Shown here: piece by piece, positions 1-6,607 of the stretch | How the letters are laid out: each line of letters opens with the position of its first letter | Numbering within the stretch: position 1 is the stretch's first letter | Assembly (NCBI GenBank): GCA_024653385.1 | Contig: JANLFZ010000059.1 | Span: 3,757 to 13,341 of the forward strand | DNA: 9,585 bases | Source: Thermoguttaceae bacterium | GTDB taxonomy: Bacteria; Planctomycetota; Planctomycetia; Pirellulales; Thermoguttaceae | Direction: 5' to 3' | Program-made: the position numbers and the translations under genes | The notes under the pieces: generated by a model | The model's database searches: none | What the model was told of the DNA's origin: nothing | The model's input: the letters and a program-made list of their open reading frames with translations, nothing else

Positions 1-2204
1 ATGTAGGTGGCGGGATTCGAGCGGGGCGTGCGCCCGATCGGCGACTGGTCGATCGCGATCATCCGGTCGAGGTGCTCCAGGCCCTCGATCGCGTCGTGGG
101 CGCCCGGGTTGCCCAGCCCGGCGTTCAGATCGCGGCGCAGGGCCTCGATGAGGATGTCGCCGACCAGGCTGCTCTTGCCCGAGCCCGACACGCCCGTCAC
201 GCAGACGAACACGCCCAGCGGGATCTCGACATCGATGTTCTTGAGGTTGTTGTGCCGCGCGCCGCGGATGACCAGCTTCTTGCCGTTTTGGGGTCGTCGC
301 CGGTCGGGGATGGGGATCTTCCGGCGGCCCGAGAGGTACTGTCCGGTCAGGCTTTCGGGGTGTTGGACGATCTCCCGCACGGGGCCCGCGGCGACGACCT
401 GCCCGCCCCGCACGCCGGGGCCGGGCCCGAAATCGACCAGATGGTCGGCCGCGCGCATCGTGTCTTCGTCGTGCTCGACGACGATCACGGTGTTTCCCTG
501 GTCGCGGAGTTGGGCCAGGGTTTCGAGCAAGCGGTCGTTGTCGCGGGGGTGGAGGCCGATCGAGGGCTCGTCGAGGATGTACAGCACGCCCACCAGGCCG
601 CAGCCGATCTGCCCGGCCAAGCGAATCCGCTGCATCTCGCCGCCGGAGAGCGTGGGCGCGGTGCGGTCGAGCGTGAGGTACTCGAGACCCACGTTCCGAA
701 GAAACGCCAGCCGGCCGCGGATCTCCTTGAGGGCCTCGGCGGCGATCGCCTGGCCCGTGGCGTCGAGGGCCAGCTCGCGGAAGAACTCCTCGGCCTCGGA
801 GACCGCCAGGGCGCAGACCTCGGGCAAGGTGCGCGAAGGCTTGTCGGCGAACCGCGACGAACGGGTCGTCAGTCGGACCGAGCGGGCCTGCGGGTTCAGC
901 CGCTGGCCGCCGCAGGCAGCGCAGCCCACGATGCGCATGTACTTCTCGAGCATCCGGCGCTGCAATCGGCTCCTGGTGCTTCGGTACTGCGAGAGAAGCC
1001 GGGGGATGATCCCCTCGAACTTGCCACCCCACATCGAGGCCGATGTCCCCGAACGCCAGGTGAACGTGATGTGCTCGTCGCCCGTGCCGTACAGCAACCC
1101 CTGTTGCACGCGGGGATCGAGTTCCTCCCAGGCGGTCTCCAGGGCGGTCCCTGGCGGCAGGCCGTATTTGCGTTCGAGGTGCTCGGCCACCCCGCGATAG
1201 ATGTGCCGGCGCCAGCGGCCCATGTCTCGCCAGTTTCCGATCAGCTCGATGCAGCCCTGTTGGAACGAGCGCGACGGGTTGGGGATCAACCGCTCGGGGT
1301 CGAAGCTGTAGATCTCGCCCAGCCCGCTGCACGCCGTACACATGCCCTGGGGGCTGTTGAAGCTGAACAACTGAGGGCTGGGCGGCTCGAAGCTGATCTG
1401 ACAGTGGGTGCAGGCGTAGTGGGCCGACAAGGGAAGATCTCGCCAGGCCGTGGCCTCGGACGCGCGCGGTCCGGGGGGCGAAGTCTCCTCGATGGCGATG
1501 GTCAGGTTCCCTTCGCCGACCTTGAGGGCCAGCTCGACGGCATCGGCCAATCGCGATCGGGAGGCGGGCCCCGCCACCAGCCGGTCGATGACCACCTCGA
1601 TGTTGTGCCGCATCTGGCGGTCGAGTCGCAAGTCGTCGGTCAAGGCCACGACCACGCCGTCGACCCGCGCGCGCACGAACCCCTGCTTGAGCAGGTCCAC
1701 GAAGAGGTCCTTGTACTCTCCTTTCTGTCCGCGGATCTTGGGGGCCAAGACGAGAAAGCGGGTACCGGGCGGAAGCCCGCCGATCTGGTCGAGGATCTGC
1801 TGCCGCGTCTGGGCCGTGATCGGCCTCCCGCAATGCGGGCAATGGCCCGTGCCCACCCGCGCGTAAAGCACCCGGAGGTAATCGTAGATCTCGGTGATGG
1901 TCCCCACCGTGGAACGGGGGTTCTGGCCCGCCGTCTTTTGGGAGATGGAGATCGACGGGCTGAGCCCCTCGATCAGATCGACATCGGGCTTGGGCATCTG
2001 CCCGAGGAACTGCCGCGCGAAGGTCGAGAGGCTCTCGACGTACCGCCGTTGTCCCTCAGCATAGAGGGTGTCGAACGCCAAGGAACTCTTGCCCGAACCA
2101 CTGACCCCCGTAAAGCAGATCAGCTTGTTGCGGGGGATCGCGAGGGCCACATCCTGGAGGTTGTGCTCACGGGCCCCCCGAATATTGATCGACGAGATTG
2201 CCAT
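1..2204 (-). CDS. uvrA: UvrA, excinuclease ABC subunit A (C-terminal part beyond window edge)
   Basis: Damage-recognition ATPase of nucleotide excision repair; with UvrB it scans DNA and loads UvrB at lesions in the cytoplasm. The frame is open to base 1, giving 734 of the usual roughly 940-950 residues. Seen in order: first Walker A GVSGSGKSS (residues 33-41); ISISQK near 86-90; CPHCG at 122-126; the first zinc module C265/C268/C289/C292 around LFSFNSPQG; CAACGG at 428-433; ABC signature LSGGEMQRIRLA (519-530); Walker B region LYILDEPSIGLHPRD (541-555); second Walker A GVSGSGKSS (671-679); then SPIGRTPRSNPATY at the edge. The second zinc finger, second signature and second Walker B lie outside. 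The ATG at 2202-2204 gives the normal N-terminus (MAISSINIRGAREHNL) but has no clear Shine-Dalgarno sequence. No frameshift or missing key residue is seen, and identification is essentially certain from these motifs. Confidence 0.97.
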   Translation of the reverse strand, partial: MAISSINIRGAREHNLQDVALAIPRNKLICFTGVSGSGKSSLAFDTLYAEGQRRYVESLSTFARQFLGQMPKPDVDLIEGLSPSISISQKTAGQNPRSTVGTITEIYDYLRVLYARVGTGHCPHCGRPITAQTRQQILDQIGGLPPGTRFLVLAPKIRGQKGEYKDLFVDLLKQGFVRARVDGVVVALTDDLRLDRQMRHNIEVVIDRLVAGPASRSRLADAVELALKVGEGNLTIAIEETSPPGPRASEATAWRDLPLSAHYACTHCQISFEPPSPQLFSFNSPQGMCTACSGLGEIYSFDPERLIPNPSRSFQQGCIELIGNWRDMGRWRRHIYRGVAEHLERKYGLPPGTALETAWEELDPRVQQGLLYGTGDEHITFTWRSGTSASMWGGKFEGIIPRLLSQYRSTRSRLQRRMLEKYMRIVGCAACGGQRLNPQARSVRLTTRSSRFADKPSRTLPEVCALAVSEAEEFFRELALDATGQAIAAEALKEIRGRLAFLRNVGLEYLTLDRTAPTLSGGEMQRIRLAGQIGCGLVGVLYILDEPSIGLHPRDNDRLLETLAQLRDQGNTVIVVEHDEDTMRAADHLVDFGPGPGVRGGQVVAAGPVREIVQHPESLTGQYLSGRRKIPIPDRRRPQNGKKLVIRGARHNNLKNIDVEIPLGVFVCVTGVSGSGKSSLVGDILIEALRRDLNAGLGNPGAHDAIEGLEHLDRMIAIDQSPIGRTPRSNPATY

Positions 2205-2245
2205 AGAGAGGGTTGGCGGCGCAGGGAATCGTCCGAAAGACCTTT

Positions 2246-2275
2246 ATTGTAGGGCACGGGCGTTCACTAGGGCAA
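2246..2275 (-). promoter_or_regulatory. Candidate sigma-70-like promoter for uvrA
   Basis: On the minus strand a TTGCCC box (2270-2275, four of six matches to TTGACA) is followed by an 18-base spacer and a TACAAT box (2246-2251, five of six matches to TATAAT). Transcription would begin near 2239, leaving a leader of about 35 bases before the uvrA ATG. It lies in the 114-base gap between the upstream enolase-superfamily gene and uvrA, so uvrA could be transcribed on its own. I see no recognisable LexA box, but the LexA motif of this lineage is unknown to me. The call rests on base matches only. Confidence 0.4.
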
Positions 2276-2318
2276 GGAGGGTTTTCCACGCGGCGCGACG
2301 CAGACGTCGGCCCGACGC

Positions 2319-3575
2319 TCACGATCGCCAGTTCGACACCTGCCGGTCGGCCTTGGCGAGCCAGGTTGGGTGGATCGTCACACCCCATCCTGGTCCCTCC
2401 GGAACAGCCACCCGACCGTCGTGGACCTCCAAGGCAGGGCTGTAGAGGTCCTTCCACCAGTCGCCCGATTCGATCGTAAACTCCATGTGCGGGCCGGCGT
2501 TGGGAATGGCGGCCAGCAAGTGCAACGTGAAGACGGCGACCAGCGACAGATTGGCCGAGTGGGGGACGCACGAAAGCCCCGCTTCGGCAGCCATGGCGGC
2601 CACGCGCAGGGCACGGGTCAGGCCGCCGACGTAGCAGACATCGGGCTGGACGATGTCGACCGCGCGCATTCGGATCATCCGCCGCCACTGGGCCAGATCG
2701 TTGTCCTGCTCGCCGCCGGCCACGGCGATGCGCAGGGCCGCGGCCACCTCGGCCGTCCATTCCAGTTCCCAATAGGGGCATGGTTCTTCGAAATGGCAAT
2801 AGCCGTGGTCCTCCAGAAGGCGGCCCACCGCGATGGCCTTGGCCGGACGGTAGCAACTGTTGCCGTCGGCCAGCAGAGCCACGCGGTCGCCCAAGGCCTT
2901 GCGGACCGTGGGGATGAGGGCCTCGGTGCGGCCCGGCCACTCGTCTTGATCGTGCCCGCACACCTTGCCCACACGCACCTTGAACGCGGTAAACCCCTTC
3001 TCGTCGCGCAGGCGGGCCAACCGGGCGGCCTCGTCCGCGGGGCGGATGCTGCGGCTCATGCTCGACCCGTACACCGCAATGGGCCTCGGCGCGCCGCCCA
3101 ACAAGGCGCACACGCTCGCCTTGGCCCGTTTGCCCAGCAGGTCCCAGATCGCGGTGTCGACGCCGGTCAAGGCGCGGCAGACGAACGACCAGGGGAACTT
3201 GTAATTCGCCTCGATGCACCGGTCCGCAATCGCCTCGAAGTCGCCCGGGTCGGCTCCCAGGACGCACGGCGCGATCTTGCGGTGAAGGACCTGGGCGGAC
3301 AGATCGGCGTCGAACGGCGAGATCTGCCCGAAACCCTCGCTGCCGTCGTCGGCGGTCACGCGCACGACGCTCAGGTTCGTCCCCCGCGTGAACGTCTCGA
3401 TGCGCACGATCTTCAAGCCGGTCTTGGTCCGAAGGTTCTTGAGCCGTTCTTCGACGGGTTGCCAGGCAAATGGCTTCGTCGTCTCGGGAGCGTCTCCCAA
3501 AGCCGGGGCCGCCAAAAGAGCGCCGGCAGTTCCCAGGGCGGCGGATTTCAGAAAGCCACGTCGGTGGGTGTTCAT
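2319..3575 (-). CDS. Tat-exported mandelate racemase/muconate lactonizing enzyme-like protein (enolase superfamily)
   Basis: Probable acid-sugar dehydratase or racemase that abstracts a proton alpha to a carboxylate, with Mg2+ stabilising the enediolate. The 418-residue protein starts with a twin-arginine signal, HRRGFLKSAALG (5-16), then a hydrophobic stretch and a likely cleavage near residue 27, so it should be exported folded. An N-terminal capping domain (about 55-165) leads into the barrel. Metal ligands are D237 (ADGN), E263 (FEEP) and E289 (GGEQ); the D312-H339 dyad (QPD, VPHS) and E365 (HMEF) match the mandelate racemase subgroup. The usual KxK on the second barrel strand reads K199-V-R201. 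I chose the ATG at 3573-3575 rather than a start 16 codons upstream because it opens directly on the Tat motif and has a GAGG ribosome site 7 bases before it. It lies on the same strand as uvrA, 114 bases away, and diverges from the radical SAM gene. The substrate cannot be read from the sequence. Confidence 0.9.
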   Translation of the reverse strand: MNTHRRGFLKSAALGTAGALLAAPALGDAPETTKPFAWQPVEERLKNLRTKTGLKIVRIETFTRGTNLSVVRVTADDGSEGFGQISPFDADLSAQVLHRKIAPCVLGADPGDFEAIADRCIEANYKFPWSFVCRALTGVDTAIWDLLGKRAKASVCALLGGAPRPIAVYGSSMSRSIRPADEAARLARLRDEKGFTAFKVRVGKVCGHDQDEWPGRTEALIPTVRKALGDRVALLADGNSCYRPAKAIAVGRLLEDHGYCHFEEPCPYWELEWTAEVAAALRIAVAGGEQDNDLAQWRRMIRMRAVDIVQPDVCYVGGLTRALRVAAMAAEAGLSCVPHSANLSLVAVFTLHLLAAIPNAGPHMEFTIESGDWWKDLYSPALEVHDGRVAVPEGPGWGVTIHPTWLAKADRQVSNWRS

Positions 3576-3582
3576 GTCAGGA

Positions 3583-3586
3583 CCTC
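3583..3586 (-). promoter_or_regulatory. Ribosome binding site deciding the start of the enolase-superfamily gene
   Basis: GAGG on the minus strand ends 7 bases before the ATG at 3573-3575. It supports that start over the longer reading frame, which would begin 16 codons earlier and overlap the first codon of the divergent radical SAM gene. Confidence 0.6.
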
Positions 3587-3609
3587 GGGAAAGGCGTGGT
3601 GCGGCGCGG

Positions 3610-3615
3610 TAGAAT
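3610..3615 (+). promoter_or_regulatory. Candidate -10 element in the 46-base divergent gap, possibly giving a leaderless radical SAM mRNA
   Basis: TAGAAT matches the -10 consensus at five of six positions and lies 6 bases before the ATG at 3622, so transcription would begin at or next to the start codon. No Shine-Dalgarno sequence precedes this ATG, which fits a leaderless message. No good -35 box is visible 16-18 bases upstream. The whole divergent interval (3576-3621) is too short to hold two ordinary promoters with leaders, so the enolase-superfamily promoter must reach into the radical SAM coding sequence. Confidence 0.25.
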
Positions 3616-3621
3616 CCGAGC

Positions 3622-4545
3622 ATGTCTTCCCAGTATCCCAGCTATCTCAACCTCTTGGCAAGCGGCGAGTTGGCTCGCCGCGCGGAGTCGGCCATCCAGG
3701 GGTTGGCCGAGTGCGCGGGTTGTCCCCGGCAGTGCCGGGCCAATCGGCTCGAGCCGGGCGGGCGACCGTCGTTTTGCCGCACCGGGCGATTGGCCTGGGT
3801 AAGCAGCTACTTCCCCCATCACGGCGAAGAGGCGTGCTTGCGGGGCACCAACGGGTCGGGGACCATCTTCTTCAGCCAGTGCAACCTGCGGTGCCGGTTC
3901 TGCCAGAACTTCGAGATCAGTTGGTTCTCGGCGGGGGTGCCCGTCGAGCCCGACGCCCTGGCCCGCATGATGCTCGACCTCCAGACGCGCGGATGCCACA
4001 ACCTCAACCTGGTGACGCCTTCGCATGTGGTGCCCCAGATTCTCGAGGCCTTGGTGTTGGCGGCGCAGGCGGGGCTTTGCCTGCCGATCGTGTACAACAC
4101 CGGGGGGTATGACAGCCTCCAGACCCTACAGCTATTGGACGGCGTGGTCGATATCTACATGCCCGACTACAAGTTCTCCGACGCCGACACGGCCCGCCAA
4201 CTGGCCAACGCGCCCGACTACCCCGAGGTCGTCCAGCAGGCGATCCGCGAGATGCACCGGCAGGTGGGCGACCTCGTGCTGGACGAGCGGGGGCTGGCTC
4301 GCCGAGGCCTGCTGGTCCGTCACCTGGTGATGCCCCACGGGAAGGCGGGCACGCGGCAGGCCATGCGGTTCCTCGCGCGCGAGGTGTCGCGCGACACGTT
4401 CGTGAACATCATGCGCCAGTACCGACCCGAAGGCGAGGCAAGGCGCATCGCGACGATCGACCGCCCGACCACGACCGCCGAATGGCTCGAAGCCATGCGG
4501 ATCGCCCGCGAGGAAGGCCTTTGGCGTTTCGACCGGGAAGCCTGA
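3622..4545 (+). CDS. Radical SAM protein, PflA-like (COG1313 / PflX type)
   Basis: A [4Fe-4S] enzyme that should cleave S-adenosylmethionine to a 5'-deoxyadenosyl radical. The 307-residue length is normal for COG1313, often annotated as a putative pyruvate formate-lyase activating enzyme, though real substrates are mostly unknown. The radical SAM CxxxCxxC is C87-C91-C94 (CNLRCRFCQN), preceded by HHGEEACLRGTNGSGTIFFS. An extra N-terminal set, C31/C34/C38 and C52, is typical of this family and could bind a metal or second cluster. YNTGGYDS (158-165) and VDIYMPDYKF (176-185) are family hallmarks. The start is the first ATG of the frame, with no Shine-Dalgarno site. No pyruvate formate-lyase or other glycyl-radical enzyme is in the window. 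It converges on the [FeFe]-hydrogenase gene, 66 bases apart. It is not HydE or HydG by motif context or length, so a role in hydrogenase maturation is only a possibility. Confidence 0.9.
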   Translation: MSSQYPSYLNLLASGELARRAESAIQGLAECAGCPRQCRANRLEPGGRPSFCRTGRLAWVSSYFPHHGEEACLRGTNGSGTIFFSQCNLRCRFCQNFEISWFSAGVPVEPDALARMMLDLQTRGCHNLNLVTPSHVVPQILEALVLAAQAGLCLPIVYNTGGYDSLQTLQLLDGVVDIYMPDYKFSDADTARQLANAPDYPEVVQQAIREMHRQVGDLVLDERGLARRGLLVRHLVMPHGKAGTRQAMRFLAREVSRDTFVNIMRQYRPEGEARRIATIDRPTTTAEWLEAMRIAREEGLWRFDREA

Positions 4546-4574
4546 ACGCCCGAGGGCCGCGCCGGTATGCGGGT

Positions 4575-4612
4575 GACGGCGTCCGTCGGGCCGGGGGGTT
4601 GATCCGGCCGAC
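4575..4612. terminator. Hairpins between convergent radical SAM and hydA genes, possible bidirectional terminator
   Basis: Two overlapping GC-rich inverted repeats fill much of the 66-base convergent gap. GACGG/CCGTC with a 3-base loop spans 4575-4587. A longer stem spans 4585-4612: GTCG then GCCGG on the left, CCGGC then CGAC on the right, with one bulged G and a 9-base loop. They share bases, so only one can form at a time. Neither side has a T-run, so this is not a textbook intrinsic terminator; placement between two converging stop codons is the main support. Confidence 0.35.
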
Positions 4613-6384
4613 TACACCCGGGGACGCGGCGTGTAGGCGGTGTGCAGCAAATGATGCGACTGCTCGCCCAGCGGCTTGCCGAGGAACTCGTGGTAGAGCT
4701 TTTGAAGTTCGGGGTTCTCGTGGCTCTTGCGGAGCCGCTTGCCCTCGTCCTCGCGGTAGATGGCGGCGATGCGGGCCTCGCGCACCCGATTGTCGGTGAA
4801 CCGCGGCTGGCCTCCGCCCCCGATGCATCCGCCGGGGCACGTCATCACCTCGATGAAATGGTACGGTTTCTGGCCGCTCTTGACGGCCCCGATCACGCGG
4901 TTGGCGTTCGACAGCCCGTGCGCCACGGCCACGTGGAGCGTGACGCCTTCGAGGAACTTCCACTCGGCTAGCGCGCCTTCGATGCGCAGCGAAGCCTCTT
5001 TGACGCCCGCCAGTCCGGCCACGGGCTGGACGTGCAGATTCGGCATCGGAAGCGGCCGGCCGGTGACCAGCTCGTAGGCCGTGCGCAGGGCCGCCTCCAT
5101 CACGCCCCCGGTATTGGCGAAGATGTCGGCCGCGCCGGTCGAGAGCCCCAGGGGAGCGTCCATTTCTTCGTCGGGCAGCGCGCGGAAGTCGATACCGGCC
5201 GCCCGGATCATCTTGCCCAGCTCGCGCGTCGTGAGCACCACGTCGACGTCGCGCACGCCGCTGGCGTCCATCTCGGGACGCTGGCACTCGAACTTCTTCG
5301 CCGTGCAGGGCATCACCGAGACCACGAACACCTGCTCGGGCGTCTTGCCCAGCTTCCGGGCGTAGTACGTCTTGGCCACGGCGCCGAACATCTGCTGCGG
5401 CGACTTGCAGGTCGACAGGTTCGGCAACAGGTCGGGGTGGAAGTACTCCATGAACTTGATCCACCCCGGCGAGCAGCTCGTGAACATGGGCAAGGCCACC
5501 GGCTGCTTCTCGACCAGGGCCTTGCGGAGCCGCGCAAGCAATTCGCTGCCCTCCTCGACGATCGTCAGATCGGCCGCGAAGTTCGTGTCGAACACGGCGT
5601 CGAACCCCAGGCGGCGCAGCGCCGCGACCATCTTGCCGGTGACCAGCGTGCCGGGCGGATAGCCGAAGCACTCGCCCAAAGCCGCGCGAATCGCCGGGGC
5701 GGTCTGCACCACGACGTGGTTGTCGGGCTTGTCCAGCGCGTTCCATACCTCGTCGATCTGGTCGCGCTCGGTGATCGCGCCCACCGGGCAGATCGCCGCG
5801 CACTGGCCGCACTGGACGCAAGGGACCGTAGCCAGGTCGTGGTTGAAGGCCGGTCCGATGACCGTGTCGAAGCCCCGGTTCTGCGGCCACAGGGCGCCCA
5901 CGTCCTGCATCTCGGCGCAAACGCTCACGCAGCGCCGGCACTTGATGCACTTGCCGTTGTCGCGGCGCAAGGCCGGGGTCGAGGTGTCGATCCGCCGGCG
6001 CGTCTTCTCGCCCGTAAACTCGATCTCGCGGATCCCCAGCTCGGCCGCCAGACCCTGTAGCTCGCAATCCTCGTTGCGGTCGCACGTCTGGCACTCGCCG
6101 TTGTGCTCCGACAAGAGCAGCTCGACGACGAGCCTGCGGGCATGGCGCACGCGGCGGGTGTTCGTGTGGACCTTCATCCCCTTGGCCACCGGCATCGAGC
6201 AGGCGGCGGCGAGGTTCCGCGCGTCCTCCAGCTCGACCACGCACACCCGGCACGCGCCGATCGGATGCAAGCTCTCGACGTGGCATAGCGTGGGGATCTT
6301 GATCCCCGCCTTGCGCGCGGCCTGTAGGATCGTCGTCCCCTCGGGGACTTCCACCGGGCAGTTGTTGATGTGCAAGGTGATCAT
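4612..6384 (-). CDS. hydA: [FeFe]-hydrogenase catalytic subunit, M3-type (HydA/HndD-like, NAD(P)-linked group A)
   Basis: Catalyses reversible H2 oxidation/proton reduction at the H-cluster, probably as part of a cytoplasmic NAD(P)-linked, possibly bifurcating complex. Domains over 590 residues: plant-type [2Fe-2S] C34/C45/C48/C62; His-ligated [4Fe-4S] H94/C98/C101/C107; two ferredoxin-type [4Fe-4S] clusters C146/C149/C152/C156 and C189/C192/C195/C199; the H domain; and a small-subunit-like C-terminus (about 535-590). H-cluster motifs are TSCSPGW (302-308), MPCTAKKFE (358-366, C360) and EVMTCPGGCIGGGGQP (512-527, C516/C520). The first motif has Ser305 where the textbook TSCCPxW has a second cysteine. 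The absence of a signal peptide fits a soluble enzyme. The ATG at 6382-6384 has AGGA 7 bases upstream. It follows the HydB-like fusion gene on the same strand after 210 bases of repeats, the usual hydB-hydA order. HydE, HydF and HydG are not in the window. Confidence 0.95.
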   Translation of the reverse strand: MITLHINNCPVEVPEGTTILQAARKAGIKIPTLCHVESLHPIGACRVCVVELEDARNLAAACSMPVAKGMKVHTNTRRVRHARRLVVELLLSEHNGECQTCDRNEDCELQGLAAELGIREIEFTGEKTRRRIDTSTPALRRDNGKCIKCRRCVSVCAEMQDVGALWPQNRGFDTVIGPAFNHDLATVPCVQCGQCAAICPVGAITERDQIDEVWNALDKPDNHVVVQTAPAIRAALGECFGYPPGTLVTGKMVAALRRLGFDAVFDTNFAADLTIVEEGSELLARLRKALVEKQPVALPMFTSCSPGWIKFMEYFHPDLLPNLSTCKSPQQMFGAVAKTYYARKLGKTPEQVFVVSVMPCTAKKFECQRPEMDASGVRDVDVVLTTRELGKMIRAAGIDFRALPDEEMDAPLGLSTGAADIFANTGGVMEAALRTAYELVTGRPLPMPNLHVQPVAGLAGVKEASLRIEGALAEWKFLEGVTLHVAVAHGLSNANRVIGAVKSGQKPYHFIEVMTCPGGCIGGGGQPRFTDNRVREARIAAIYREDEGKRLRKSHENPELQKLYHEFLGKPLGEQSHHLLHTAYTPRPRV

Positions 6385-6391
6385 GGGAGGT

Positions 6392-6395
6392 TCCT
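6392..6395 (-). promoter_or_regulatory. Ribosome binding site of hydA
   Basis: AGGA on the minus strand ends 7 bases before the hydA ATG. It is the clearest such site in the window and fixes the start, giving the expected ferredoxin-like N-terminus beginning MITLHINN. Confidence 0.65.
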
Positions 6396-6419
6396 GGGAT
6401 CGCCGGGCGGGTCAAGGGG

Positions 6420-6607
6420 AATGTCGAAAAGGACGAATGGCAAACGAAGGTCGAATGTCGAAAATCAAATGACGAATGTCGAACCGCCCGGGGGCAGCGC
6501 GAACCGCACTCCTTCGTCATTCGTTCTTCGAGCTTCTTTCGTCATTTGGCTTTCGACATTCGTCATTCCTTCGTCCTTCGTCATTTGACTTTCGTCATTC
6601 GTTCTTC
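6420..6607. repeat. Repeat-filled junction: three 25-base units (one inverted) and 9-base subunits
   Basis: This covers most of the 210 bases between the fusion gene and hydA and is visibly AT-richer than the genes. A 25-base unit reads TTCGTCATTTG, two variable bases, TTTCG, A or T, CATTCG. It occurs directly at 6538-6562 and 6577-6601 and inverted at 6452-6476, each pair agreeing at 23 of 25 bases. The subunit TTCGTCATT starts at 6513, 6538, 6559, 6577 and 6591, with its reverse complement at 6468-6476. The variant AATGTCGAA is at 6420, 6454 and 6475, and its reverse complement at 6552. A 17-base exact direct repeat lies at 6513-6529 and 6591-6607. The inverted copy can pair with either direct copy, so the transcript has two mutually exclusive long hairpins. 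I see no open frame or RNA gene here; the rest (6385-6419) holds only the hydA leader. Confidence 0.9.

Noticed and set aside
72..2252. A 726-codon open frame on the plus strand opposite uvrA
   Set aside because: It mirrors the uvrA codons; its translation is rich in Arg, Gly, Asp and Val with no recognisable domain. Long antisense frames like this are expected in GC-rich genes, and uvrA is certain.
2305..2317. Small hairpin CGTCGGCCCGACG just after the stop of the enolase-superfamily gene
   Set aside because: The stem is short once a realistic loop is allowed and no T-run follows on the minus strand, so it is too weak to call a terminator.
2370..4112. A 580-codon plus-strand frame covering the enolase-superfamily gene and the start of the radical SAM gene
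   Set aside because: It crosses two well-identified genes and their divergent starts and shows no domain signal of its own.
4409..6520. A 703-codon minus-strand frame overlapping hydA in another frame
   Set aside because: Its translation is Arg/Gly/Pro-rich and low in complexity; hydA in the adjacent frame has every expected cluster motif. Its beginning is translated repeat sequence (HSSFDFRHSTF).
6420..6607. Possible CRISPR array or insertion-sequence ends
   Set aside because: The units are not evenly spaced, one is inverted, spacers are unequal, and there is no cas gene, transposase or flanking target duplication.
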